Below are positions 8,948-17,498 of a DNA stretch of 64,000 bases, in pieces. Source of the DNA: Bacteroides faecalis (lineage in GTDB: Bacteria > Bacteroidota > Bacteroidia > Bacteroidales > Bacteroidaceae); contig NZ_BHWB01000003.1 of assembly GCF_003865075.1 (NCBI RefSeq), positions 372,001-436,000 on the forward strand, written 5' to 3'. Positions within the stretch are counted from its first letter, which is position 1, and each line of letters opens with the position of its first letter. The position numbers were made by a program, and so were the translations under genes. The notes below the pieces were generated by a model. The model had not been told where the DNA came from, ran no database searches, and saw only the letters and a program-made list of their open reading frames with translations.

Positions 8948-9836
8948 ATGGAAAAAGACATTTTTAAAGACTTATTGGCTAAACCGGGAAAGAATCATCT
9001 GGTAGCTGATTTCGACTCATCTTTTACTGGAGGTATCTCTAAGCAAGATGCTAAGGAACAATTAGCAAAAGATATTGAAAAACTTTCCGACCTCCAGAGT
9101 AAACTTTATGCACAGGACCGATATTCCATTCTTATCATTTTTCAGGCAATGGATGCTGCCGGCAAAGATGGAACCATTAAACATGTTATGTCCGGCATCA
9201 ATCCGCAAGGTTGCCAGGTTTTCTCTTTCAAACAACCATCCGTTGAAGAATTGGATCATGATTACCTTTGGCGTATTAATCGTTGCCTTCCTGAAAGAGG
9301 AAGAATCGGTATTTTCAACCGTTCACATTATGAAGACGTATTGATTGCTAAAGTGCATCCTGAAATCATTCTGTCGAACAAACTCCCAGGCATTGAAAAT
9401 ATAGATGATATAGATGTTGATTTCTGGAAACATCGTTACCGCCAGATTAATGATTTCGAACGATACCTGACGGAAAACGGAACGATTATCCTAAAGTTCT
9501 TTCTTAATGTATCGAAAGCCGAGCAAAAAAAAACGTTTCTTGGAACGACTGGAAGATAAGTCTAAAAATTGGAAGTTTTCTTCTGCCGATATCAAAGAAC
9601 GTCAATTTTGGAATGAATATATGAAAGCTTATGCAGATGTACTTACAGAAACTTCTACAGAAGTGGCTCCGTGGTATGTTATTCCCGCTGATAATAAATG
9701 GTTTATGCGATATGCAGTAAGCAAAATCATTGGTGAACGCATGAAAAGACTGGATTTACATTATCCCACACTTTCAAAAGAAGGATTAGAGAAGCTTGAA
9801 GAATGTAAAAAGAAGGTTTCCGATATTAATTTCTAA
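8948..9836 (+). pseudogene. polyphosphate kinase 2 (PPK2), frameshifted
   Basis: PPK2 moves phosphate between polyphosphate and nucleotides. The N-terminal two thirds (8948 to about 9530) carry the Walker A-like AMDAAGKDGT at residues 67-76, the Asp-rich core and the lid motif NRSHYEDVLIAKVHP. The C-terminal third continues in another frame (KRFLERLEDKSKNWKFS onward) to 9836. The break is at a run of nine A at 9525-9533; eight A would join both parts into one protein of about 295 residues, the usual PPK2 length. Both halves are otherwise intact, so the lesion is recent, a sequencing error, or a site of slippage. As written, translation stops at 9559. Confidence 0.85.
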
Positions 9837-9862
9837 TTTATTAATTATTAATTTCTCAACAA

Positions 9863-9892
9863 TTGGTGTATCGCTTTTTTATTCTAACTTTG
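9863..9892 (+). promoter_or_regulatory. promoter of the DUF169 gene
   Basis: TTG at 9863-9865, 19-base spacer, TAACTTTG at 9885-9892: a full match to the Bacteroides consensus. The start should lie near 9899, about 30 bases before the ATG at 9929. Confidence 0.75.
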
Positions 9893-9928
9893 TGTATAAC
9901 CTTTAGGTTAAACAAAAATCAATGTATC

Positions 9929-10642
9929 ATGGAAATCAAAACATTTATTCAAAACTTTAAAGAGGCATTCGGTGAATCATCGGAACTACCTCTTGTATTC
10001 TGGTACTCTGATATTCTGGAAGGAGAAACTGAGAAAATAAACGGCTGCTTCTTCAAAGAAATGAAAATCGTTAGAAATGGTGGAATTATCAGTCTGAATG
10101 CTGAAACGATCGGTTGTGGTGGGGGTAAATTCTATACAGGATTTGCTGAGATGTCGGAACATATACCAACATTCGTTTCCCTCAAAGAGAGATACAAACA
10201 AACTCCTGAAATGGTGACCGACTTTATTCGTCAGATGGAAGTGCCCAAAACTGAGAATAAATATCTTCATTTTGCTCGTATAGATAAGGTAGAAGATTTA
10301 GAGAATAAAGAAGGAATTATATTTCTGGCAAATCCTGATATGCTTTCAGGATTGACAACTTGGGCTTTCTTTGATAACAATGCACATGATTGCGTCGTAG
10401 CTACCTTCGGTTCCGGTTGTAGTACAGTGGTGACACAAGCCACCATTGAAAACCGAAAGAATGGCAAAAGAACTTTTATCGGATTCTTTGATCCTTCTGT
10501 GCGACCTTATTTTGAACCGGATAAATTGAGCTATACGATACCAATGTCCAGATTCAAAAAGATGTATCAGACAATGCGCCAAAGTTGTCTGTTTGATACA
10601 CACGCATGGGGAAAGATTAAGGAAAGGATGCAACTTCCATAG
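9929..10642 (+). CDS. DUF169 family protein
   Basis: 237 residues from the ATG at 9929; the longer frame begins inside the -33 box and was rejected. The protein is soluble, with the DUF169 pattern: an early VFWYSD segment, CGGGKFYTGF near residue 62 and, later, FGSGCSTVVTQATIENR. Conserved cysteines (in CGGG and GSGC) suggest a bound metal, cluster or thiol chemistry, but the family has no assigned function. It is monocistronic. Confidence 0.75.
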   Translation: MEIKTFIQNFKEAFGESSELPLVFWYSDILEGETEKINGCFFKEMKIVRNGGIISLNAETIGCGGGKFYTGFAEMSEHIPTFVSLKERYKQTPEMVTDFIRQMEVPKTENKYLHFARIDKVEDLENKEGIIFLANPDMLSGLTTWAFFDNNAHDCVVATFGSGCSTVVTQATIENRKNGKRTFIGFFDPSVRPYFEPDKLSYTIPMSRFKKMYQTMRQSCLFDTHAWGKIKERMQLP

Positions 10643-11015
10643 TTTTTATCCCGAAAATAGTTTTTTCTTGAATGAAAAGGTGAGGTTATTCTTCTTTGTG
10701 TAATAATGTATATCGATGTAAGCAAAAACAGTATATTAAGATTTTAGGATATAGACACCATCTAGTAAAATAAAAACAGAGACGATAAAAACAGTATAAA
10801 TTAGAAATAAAATATAATCTTAGATTAGGTAAAACCAATGTTGCTTTACTATAAATTGTTTCAAGTAAGAAACCAAGAGTTTAAACAAACGAGCTAGAAA
10901 TTTGAACATTCTCAATCACTCCATCGTTTGTTCAAGGATAAAACGTCTGTTTCTCCGACACAGTTCAGGCAATCATTAAATCTAAAAAAAATATTTTAAT
11001 CAAATTAGTAGAATT
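10643..11015. other. intergenic stretch, no gene seen
   Basis: A+T-rich. AACAAACGA at 10884-10892 is repeated inverted as TCGTTTGTT at 10924-10932, with a nested TTGAACA/TGTTCAA pair. This could be an operator or a leader structure for the nitroreductase gene; no promoter consensus was found. Confidence 0.35.
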
Positions 11016-11747
11016 ATGAATTTAGATGAAGTTCTCCATTACCGTCGTTCCGTACGGGCGTATGATAAAGAAAAAACTATAGACCCGGAAAAAGTAAGAC
11101 ATTGTCTGGAACTGGCAACGTTAGCTCCTAATAGTTCAGATATGCAATTGTGGGAATTTTACCATATCACACAACCTGAATTGTTGGCAAAAGTTTCAAA
11201 AGCTTGTCTTGATCAGAAATCGACTGCCACTGCTTCACAAGTGGTCGTTTTCGTTGTACGGCAAGATCTATATAAGAAGCGTGCAAAGTATGTACTTGAG
11301 TTTGAGAAAGAAAATATTCACCGTAATAGTCCGAAAGAACGTCAGGCTAAACGTATTAAAGACCGGGAATTGTACTATGGGATATTAATGCCGTTTGTTT
11401 ATGCACGTTTCTTCGGAATTTTAGGGCTGTTCAGAAAACTGCTGGCTAACGTCATAAGTATTTTCCGTCCGATGATGCTCGAGGTTTCTGAAAATGACAT
11501 GCGTGTCGTTGCACATAAATCTTGTGCACTCGCTGCCCAGACATTTATGATTGCAATGGCAAACGAGGGGTATGACACTTGCCCGTTAGAAGGTTTGGAT
11601 AGTCGGCGGCTTAAAAAAGCACTGAAATTGCCTTATGGAGCTGAAATAAATATGGTTATCCCCTGTGGTATACGGGATGGAAACAAAGGAATCTGGGGAG
11701 AACGGTGCAGGGTACCGTTTGATGACGTTTATCGTAAAATCCAATAG
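11016..11747 (+). CDS. nitroreductase family protein
   Basis: 243 residues. Nitroreductase-fold flavoproteins bind FMN and use NAD(P)H to reduce nitro groups, quinones or other acceptors. Seen here: the N-terminal HYRRSVRAYD FMN-phosphate motif at residues 8-17, the APNSSDMQLWEFY segment, and near the C-terminus the CPLEGLD and VIPCGIRDG stretches. A hydrophobic insertion around residues 125-150 (MPFVYARFFGILGLF) is longer than in the minimal family and might associate with the membrane or substrate. The physiological acceptor is unknown. Confidence 0.85.
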   Translation: MNLDEVLHYRRSVRAYDKEKTIDPEKVRHCLELATLAPNSSDMQLWEFYHITQPELLAKVSKACLDQKSTATASQVVVFVVRQDLYKKRAKYVLEFEKENIHRNSPKERQAKRIKDRELYYGILMPFVYARFFGILGLFRKLLANVISIFRPMMLEVSENDMRVVAHKSCALAAQTFMIAMANEGYDTCPLEGLDSRRLKKALKLPYGAEINMVIPCGIRDGNKGIWGERCRVPFDDVYRKIQ

Positions 11748-12335
11748 TTCCTGATTATCAGCTATTTTTATTGTTATAACATACTGACTCATAAAAAAGA
11801 GCAGTATGTCAGTGGTAGTTATTGTCTTCTCTAAATTCTATTGAGATACCTCCATATAGATTATGAAATATTACGAGAAGAACGACTGAATAAGAATCTT
11901 CATTTTGCAGGAAACTCTTTGATCAAGAGCCCTTTATACAACAACCTTAGTTTGCCATTCAGATCGTACTAATAATCTATACCTCTACATCTAATAATAT
12001 AAAGTCACAAAACTTTGTTCCATTTAATACAAAAAACAGTTTCGGCCTTATGAAACTAAACGTAAACCTATTGCAAAGCTAAAGTATGGTTACCTCTTAC
12101 GGTCCCTTGCTCTAGTTTTTATTTCACTCTACATTATATTCAAGCTCCTCCTGATTAGATTTACTTTCACAATAGTCATAAACAAAAATAAGAAAACATA
12201 TAGTACATAAGAGCGTTAAAAATTGGATAACGACTTCCTTTTTTCAGTTTTTTTTGCGAAAAAACAACAGAATAACAATGTGCTATTCAAAAATTACATT
12301 ACTTTTGTAAGCAACAAACTCACAAATTACTAACT
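11748..12335. other. 588-base intergenic region with one -7 element
   Basis: No credible gene. ACATACTG at 11779-11786 pairs with CAGTATGT at 11802-11809, a possible weak terminator for the nitroreductase gene. TACTTTTG at 12300-12307 is a consensus -7 box 29 bases before the redox module, with no good -33. The middle shows nothing recognised. Confidence 0.45.
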
Positions 12336-13457
12336 ATGCAAACATCAAAAGTATATTATACAAATCTTAGAACTACTCCTACGTCCAATCTTTTGGATAA
12401 GATGGAACGTCTAGTAAAGAAAGCAGGTATCACTACCCTACCTCTGAAAGACAGTTTTGTCGCTATCAAAATACACTTTGGAGAACCAGGAAACCTAGCA
12501 TATATTCGTCCCAATTATGCTGCAAGAATGGCTAATTTACTTCGAAGCTCTGGTGCTAAACCATTCCTGACAGATTGTAATACGCTCTATTCTGGTCGTC
12601 GTGCCAATGCTGTAGATCATTTGCAAAGTGCAATGGAAAATGGTTTCAATCCAATTTCTGCTCAATGTCAGGTTATTATTGGTGATGGCCTGAAAGGAAC
12701 AGACTGTAAGGAAATAGCATTAGATGGTGAATATTGCAAAGCACCAAAGATAGGAACTGCCATTGCCGATGCAGATGTTATCATCAGTATGAATCATTTC
12801 AAAGGGCACGAGCAGGCAGGTTTCGGTGGGGCATTGAAAAATCTGGGTATGGGATGTGCTAGTGTTGCCGGTAAGTTGGAGCTTCATAGTGCCTCTCAAC
12901 CTAAAATAGATACGGAAAGCTGCATAGGATGCAATATCTGCGTAAAACATTGCGCCCATGATGCTGTACATTTGAATGCTCAGCGAAAAGCAGAAATTGA
13001 CTACGACAAATGTATCGGTTGTGGTCAATGTGTAGCTCTTTGCCAGTATGACGGAGCAATTATGGGCGATGAAGATACTTCCGAACGGCTAAACTACAAG
13101 ATCGCAGAATACTCATTAGCAGTGGTTAAAGACAAACCTCATTTCCATGTCAGTTTTATTATGAACGTATCACCCGAATGTGATTGTTGGAATCATAACG
13201 ATGCAGCTATTATTCCGGATTTAGGAATACTTGCTTCGCTCGATCCGGTAGCGCTGGATAAAGCTTGTGCCGATATGGTAATCAAAGCCCCTATCCTACA
13301 CAGTGGTAACCGATTGTCCGAAAAACATGACCATGATGATCTCTGCGGGTGTGATAAGTTTCACTTGATGCACCCAAATACCAATTGGCTTGCCGGACTG
13401 GAACATGCCGAAAAAATCGGATTAGGAACAATGAATTACGAGATTATACAAGTCTGA
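12336..13457 (+). CDS. DUF362 protein with two [4Fe-4S] ferredoxin sites
   Basis: 373 residues. A DUF362 domain (KIHFGEPGNLAYIRP near residue 45; SMNHFKGHEQAGFGGALKNLGMG at 151-173) is interrupted by a bacterial ferredoxin insert with Cys196, 199, 202, 206 and Cys226, 229, 232, 236, each a classic CxxCxxCxxxC set for a [4Fe-4S] cluster. No signal peptide, so cytoplasmic. It is the first gene of a four-gene redox module on this strand. An electron-transfer role is clear from the clusters; the substrate of DUF362 is not known. Confidence 0.88.
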   Translation: MQTSKVYYTNLRTTPTSNLLDKMERLVKKAGITTLPLKDSFVAIKIHFGEPGNLAYIRPNYAARMANLLRSSGAKPFLTDCNTLYSGRRANAVDHLQSAMENGFNPISAQCQVIIGDGLKGTDCKEIALDGEYCKAPKIGTAIADADVIISMNHFKGHEQAGFGGALKNLGMGCASVAGKLELHSASQPKIDTESCIGCNICVKHCAHDAVHLNAQRKAEIDYDKCIGCGQCVALCQYDGAIMGDEDTSERLNYKIAEYSLAVVKDKPHFHVSFIMNVSPECDCWNHNDAAIIPDLGILASLDPVALDKACADMVIKAPILHSGNRLSEKHDHDDLCGCDKFHLMHPNTNWLAGLEHAEKIGLGTMNYEIIQV

Positions 13458-13523
13458 TTAAACCATTTCTATCAAGAAAGGTCTAATTATTAGGACATTA
13501 TCATATAAACATTAAAGTTATTA

Positions 13524-14039
13524 ATGAAAATGGAAACATCTGCCAAACTCTATTCGCTGAATTACAGCAACGTGAAAACATACCTGTTCGCATTATTATT
13601 TGTAACAGGTAACATCGCTCTACCACAATTATGTCACCTCGTTCCTTATGGTGGTCCGACTTTATTGCCCATCTATTTTTTCACGTTAATTGCTTCATAT
13701 AAATATGGTTTTCGGGTAGGATTACTAACAGCTATTCTCTCACCTGTCATCAATCATTTGCTATTTGCAATGCCTACAGCCGCAGTTTTACCGGCAATAT
13801 TGATAAAATCAACTTTACTTGCAGGAGCTGCTGCAATTGCTGCACGAACAGTAAAATCAGTCTCCCTGTTAGCAGTTCTCGGAGTTGTGCTCTCTTATCA
13901 AATCATAGGGACTGCATTCGAATGGATACTTGTAGGAGATTTCTATGCAGCAGCACAAGATTTTCGCATGGGTATACCAGGAATGCTTATTCAATGGTTC
14001 GGCGGCTACGCCTTGCTGAAAGCAATTGCTAAACTTTAA
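13524..14039 (+). CDS. ECF-transporter S component-like membrane protein
   Basis: 171 residues, five to six hydrophobic helices and short loops. The pattern (NIALPQLCHLVPYGGPTLLP, then YKYGFRVGLLTAILSPVINHLLF) is that of the substrate-binding S subunit of energy-coupling-factor vitamin transporters. No EcfA or EcfT gene is nearby, so it would share a distant energising unit or work alone. It sits between the two DUF362 genes, 12 bases before the second, which ties the imported compound to the redox module. Substrate unknown. Confidence 0.75.
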   Translation: MKMETSAKLYSLNYSNVKTYLFALLFVTGNIALPQLCHLVPYGGPTLLPIYFFTLIASYKYGFRVGLLTAILSPVINHLLFAMPTAAVLPAILIKSTLLAGAAAIAARTVKSVSLLAVLGVVLSYQIIGTAFEWILVGDFYAAAQDFRMGIPGMLIQWFGGYALLKAIAKL

Positions 14040-14051
14040 AACTAAAAAAAG

Positions 14052-14987
14052 ATGGATAGAAGGGACTTTTTTAAAGCAGTGGCAATTACCGGTGCTGCTT
14101 TTACCATACAACGGTCTGAGGCAATGGAAGTTCTTACTCAGACAATCAATACACCTAAAGGAGGTAAACCGGATCTGGTAGCTGTTATAGGGGGCGAACC
14201 GGAAGAGATGTTTCGACGTGCTATTAAAGAATTAGGTGGCATGAAACAATTTATAAAGCCCGGCCAAAAGGTAGTTGTTAAACCCAATATTGGTTGGGAT
14301 AAAGTCCCTGAGTTAGCTGGAAACACCAACCCTAAATTAGTGGCTGAAATCATCAAACAATGTTTTGCTGCCGGAGCGAAAGAAGTAACTGTATTCGATC
14401 ATACTTGTGACGATTGGCAAAAATGCTACAAGAATAGTGGCATTGAAGCTGTAGTTAAAAACGCCGGTGCAAAAATAATGCCAGCTCATTTGGAATCTTA
14501 TTATAAACAGATAGACTTGCCGAACGGTGTAAATATGAAAAAGGCAAAAGTACATGAGGCTATCGTAAACTGTGATGCATGGATCAATGTGCCTATCCTC
14601 AAAAACCATGGAGGAGCTAATCTGACGATTTCTATGAAAAATCATATGGGCATCGTATGGGATCGCGGCTTCTTCCATCAACATGATTTGCAACAATGTA
14701 TTGCAGATATTTGTACCATGGAAAAGAAAGCAGTTCTCAATGTCGTCGATGCCTATCGTATCATGAAGACAAACGGCCCACGAGGACGTTCCGAATCAGA
14801 TGTAGTATTGGCAAAAGGCTTGTTCATTTCCCCGGATATTGTAGCAGTAGATACTGCTGCTGCCAAATTCTTCAATCAGGTCCGGGATATGCCTCTGGAT
14901 ACAGTAGGACATCTCTCCAAAGGAGAAGCACTGAAAGTCGGAACAATGGATATCGACAAACTGAATGTGAAGCGAATTAAGATGTAA
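14052..14987 (+). CDS. exported DUF362 protein with twin-arginine leader
   Basis: 311 residues. The start MDRRDFFKAVAITGAAF is a twin-arginine (Tat) leader, implying export of a folded, cofactor-loaded protein. The DUF362 domain follows (VVVKPNIGWDK near residue 77; NVPILKNHGGANLTISMKNHMG at 182-203). Unlike the first module gene it has no ferredoxin insert. The pair may be the inside and outside partners of one pathway. It is separated by 6 bases from the next gene, so the operon is tight. Confidence 0.85.
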   Translation: MDRRDFFKAVAITGAAFTIQRSEAMEVLTQTINTPKGGKPDLVAVIGGEPEEMFRRAIKELGGMKQFIKPGQKVVVKPNIGWDKVPELAGNTNPKLVAEIIKQCFAAGAKEVTVFDHTCDDWQKCYKNSGIEAVVKNAGAKIMPAHLESYYKQIDLPNGVNMKKAKVHEAIVNCDAWINVPILKNHGGANLTISMKNHMGIVWDRGFFHQHDLQQCIADICTMEKKAVLNVVDAYRIMKTNGPRGRSESDVVLAKGLFISPDIVAVDTAAAKFFNQVRDMPLDTVGHLSKGEALKVGTMDIDKLNVKRIKM

Positions 14988-14993
14988 AACACA

Positions 14994-16553
14994 ATGTTAA
15001 GAAAGATACGTATAGGAATATCAGTTATATTATTTGCACTGATAACTTTTTATTTTCTCGATTTTGCAGAGCTATTACCTAATAGTTTCCACAGGTTAGC
15101 ACATATACAATTTGTTCCTGCCCTGCTTTCGCTTAGTGTAGGTATACTTATTGTATTGATAGTGCTTAGTCTGTTATTCGGTCGTATTTACTGCTCCACT
15201 ATTTGTCCGATGGGAATTCTGCAAGATATTATTGCAAAGATTTCAAAATCAACCGGAAAGAAGAAAAAAAGATATAGTTACAGTGCAGCCAAAAATATAT
15301 TACGCTGGGGCATACTGGGTATAGTTATCATTACTTTTTTATGCAAACTCCCTCTATTACTGGGTTTGCTTGACCCATATAGTGCTTTTGGACGAATTAT
15401 TACCAATGTATTTAAACCTGTATACATATTAGGCAATAACCTGCTGGAATCTATTTTCTCTAAGTTTGATAATTATACGTTTTATCGGGTAGATGCGTCT
15501 ATTCTTAGTCTTTCATCTTTTGTCATTGCGATCGTTACATTAGGAATCATCGTTATACTTGCATGGAAGCATGGACGTACATGGTGTAATACAATATGTC
15601 CTGTAGGAACTGTTTTGGGATTCTTGAGCCGATTTTCACTGTTTAAAATCCGAATCGATACCAACAAATGCAATGGTTGCGGGCTCTGTGCAACTAAATG
15701 TAAAGCAGCTTGTATTGATAGTAAAGAACACTTTATCGACCACAGTCGTTGCGTAGATTGTTTCGATTGTTTGGATGCTTGTAAACAGAAAGCTTTAATA
15801 TACAGCCCTTCTTTAAAGCAACAACAAAAAACTCCTAAGAAAAAGCGGAAAATTTCAGTAAAAGAGGAAACACAGGCTGTAGATATGTCCAAACGCCGTT
15901 TCCTAACAGCAGGTATAATGGCTGGAACAACTCCTAAGATTCTGACTAAAGCCAAAGCTTCTGTTGCTACTATGGGAGGTCAGAAACCATACACAAAGAG
16001 AAATCCGATTACCCCTCCGGGATCAGTTAGCAGAGAAGAATTCCAACAGAAATGTACATCATGTCATCTTTGTGTAAGCAAATGTCCATCTCATGTATTG
16101 AAACCATCTTTCTCCGAATATGGACTTTCAGGCATGATGCAACCCACCGTAAGCTTTGATAAAGGCTTCTGTAATTTTGATTGTACGGTCTGTGGTGATG
16201 TTTGTCCCAATGGTGCTATTCGTCCGCTAACTGTAGAACAAAAACATCTCAATCAAATGGGATACGTCGTTTTTGTTGAGGAGAATTGTATTGTATATAC
16301 TGAAGGAACAAGTTGTGGAGCATGCTCTGAGCACTGCCCTACACAGGCTATTTCTATGGTACCCTTCAGAAACGGATTAACGCTCCCCAAAATTAATAAA
16401 GAAATATGTGTAGGATGTGGAGGATGTGAATATGTATGTCCATCCCGTCCATTCCGTGCAGTATATATTGAAGGAAATCCCGTTCAGAAAGAAGCGAAAC
16501 CCTTCAAAGAGGCAGAAGAGCAAAATGTAAAAGTAGATGATTTCGGATTCTAA
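14994..16553 (+). CDS. NapH/NapG-like membrane polyferredoxin fusion
   Basis: 519 residues. The N-terminal half is NapH/NosR-like: about four membrane helices and two CxxxCP motifs (Cys67/71 and Cys198/202), then two ferredoxin sites (Cys226-236 and Cys253-263). At residues 299-304 a SKRRFL twin-arginine-like motif opens a second, NapG-like half with four more cysteine clusters (Cys354-364, 393-404, 441-448, 472-482). The product could carry electrons across the cytoplasmic membrane from menaquinol or ferredoxin to periplasmic partners. No nitrate or nitrous oxide reductase is near, so the terminal acceptor is unknown. Confidence 0.88.
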   Translation: MLRKIRIGISVILFALITFYFLDFAELLPNSFHRLAHIQFVPALLSLSVGILIVLIVLSLLFGRIYCSTICPMGILQDIIAKISKSTGKKKKRYSYSAAKNILRWGILGIVIITFLCKLPLLLGLLDPYSAFGRIITNVFKPVYILGNNLLESIFSKFDNYTFYRVDASILSLSSFVIAIVTLGIIVILAWKHGRTWCNTICPVGTVLGFLSRFSLFKIRIDTNKCNGCGLCATKCKAACIDSKEHFIDHSRCVDCFDCLDACKQKALIYSPSLKQQQKTPKKKRKISVKEETQAVDMSKRRFLTAGIMAGTTPKILTKAKASVATMGGQKPYTKRNPITPPGSVSREEFQQKCTSCHLCVSKCPSHVLKPSFSEYGLSGMMQPTVSFDKGFCNFDCTVCGDVCPNGAIRPLTVEQKHLNQMGYVVFVEENCIVYTEGTSCGACSEHCPTQAISMVPFRNGLTLPKINKEICVGCGGCEYVCPSRPFRAVYIEGNPVQKEAKPFKEAEEQNVKVDDFGF

Positions 16554-16678
16554 ATTGTAATATAAAGACGAATAATCGTTTCTGGAATTGGGAACTATTC
16601 AAAAAACTATTTGTTATATTCCTTCTACTATCAATAATTTCACTAAATTCGTACCGAATAAAAGAAAGGAAATAACTC

Positions 16679-17485
16679 ATGGAGGTAATTACCAACAATT
16701 GGAATAACCGTAAATATCAGATAGGATACGCTTTAAGCGGGGGATTTATCAAAGGATTTGCACATCTGGGAGTAATGCAGGCATTGTTAGAGCATGATAT
16801 CAAACCTGATATCATCTCTGGTGTTAGTGCTGGTGCACTTGCTGGCGTCTTTTATGCTGATGGCAATGAACCACACAAAGTACTTGATTACTTTTCCGGA
16901 CATAAATTTCAGGATTTAACAAAACTCGTAATTCCTAAGAAGGGATTATTCGATTTATGCGAATTCATAGACTTTCTCCGAACCAATCTGAAAGCAAAGA
17001 ATCTGGAAGAGCTCCAAATCCCACTTATAATCACAGCTACTGACCTCGATCATGGACGTATGGTTCACTTCCATCGCGGTTCCATTGCCGAACGGGTTGC
17101 AGCTTCCTGCTGTATGCCTGTTATGTTTGCCCCTGTCAATATTGAAGGAACAAACTATGTAGATGGTGGATTAATGATGAATCTTCCGGTTTCCACCATC
17201 CGTAGGATTTGCGACAAAGTAGTGGCAATCAATGTAAGCCCTATCATAGCAGAAGATTATAAAATGAATATTGTAAGCATTGCTATGCGTTCTTTCCATT
17301 TTATGTTCCGTGCCAATACCTTTCCCGAAAGAGAGAAATGCGATCTGTTAGTCGAACCATACAATCTCTATGGCTATAACAATACGGAATTGGAAAAAGC
17401 GGAAGAGATCTTTGGACAAGGTTATCAAACTGCTAATAATATAATAAAGCAACTGCTGGAAGAGAAAGGAAAAACTTGGAAATAA
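16679..17485 (+). CDS. patatin-like phospholipase
   Basis: 268 residues, the size of a minimal bacterial patatin. The Ser-Asp dyad is visible: the nucleophile in GVSAG (about residues 54-58) and the aspartate in DGG (about 162-164); the oxyanion loop is GGFIKGFAHLG at 20-30. Patatins hydrolyse acyl esters of phospholipids or other lipids. No signal peptide. AAAGGAA a few bases upstream is an unusually good ribosome site for this genome. The GH13 gene starts 13 bases after it. Confidence 0.88.
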   Translation: MEVITNNWNNRKYQIGYALSGGFIKGFAHLGVMQALLEHDIKPDIISGVSAGALAGVFYADGNEPHKVLDYFSGHKFQDLTKLVIPKKGLFDLCEFIDFLRTNLKAKNLEELQIPLIITATDLDHGRMVHFHRGSIAERVAASCCMPVMFAPVNIEGTNYVDGGLMMNLPVSTIRRICDKVVAINVSPIIAEDYKMNIVSIAMRSFHFMFRANTFPEREKCDLLVEPYNLYGYNNTELEKAEEIFGQGYQTANNIIKQLLEEKGKTWK

Positions 17486-17498
17486 AAATCTACTCTAT

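Noticed and set aside
8948..9836. Programmed ribosomal frameshift to make PPK2
   Set aside because: No known PPK2 uses it, and a single extra A in a homopolymer explains the data more simply. Slippage stays possible and is given as a finding.
10881..10935. Riboswitch or leader before the nitroreductase gene
   Set aside because: Only a nine-base inverted repeat with a 31-base loop is visible; no conserved aptamer pattern or terminator.
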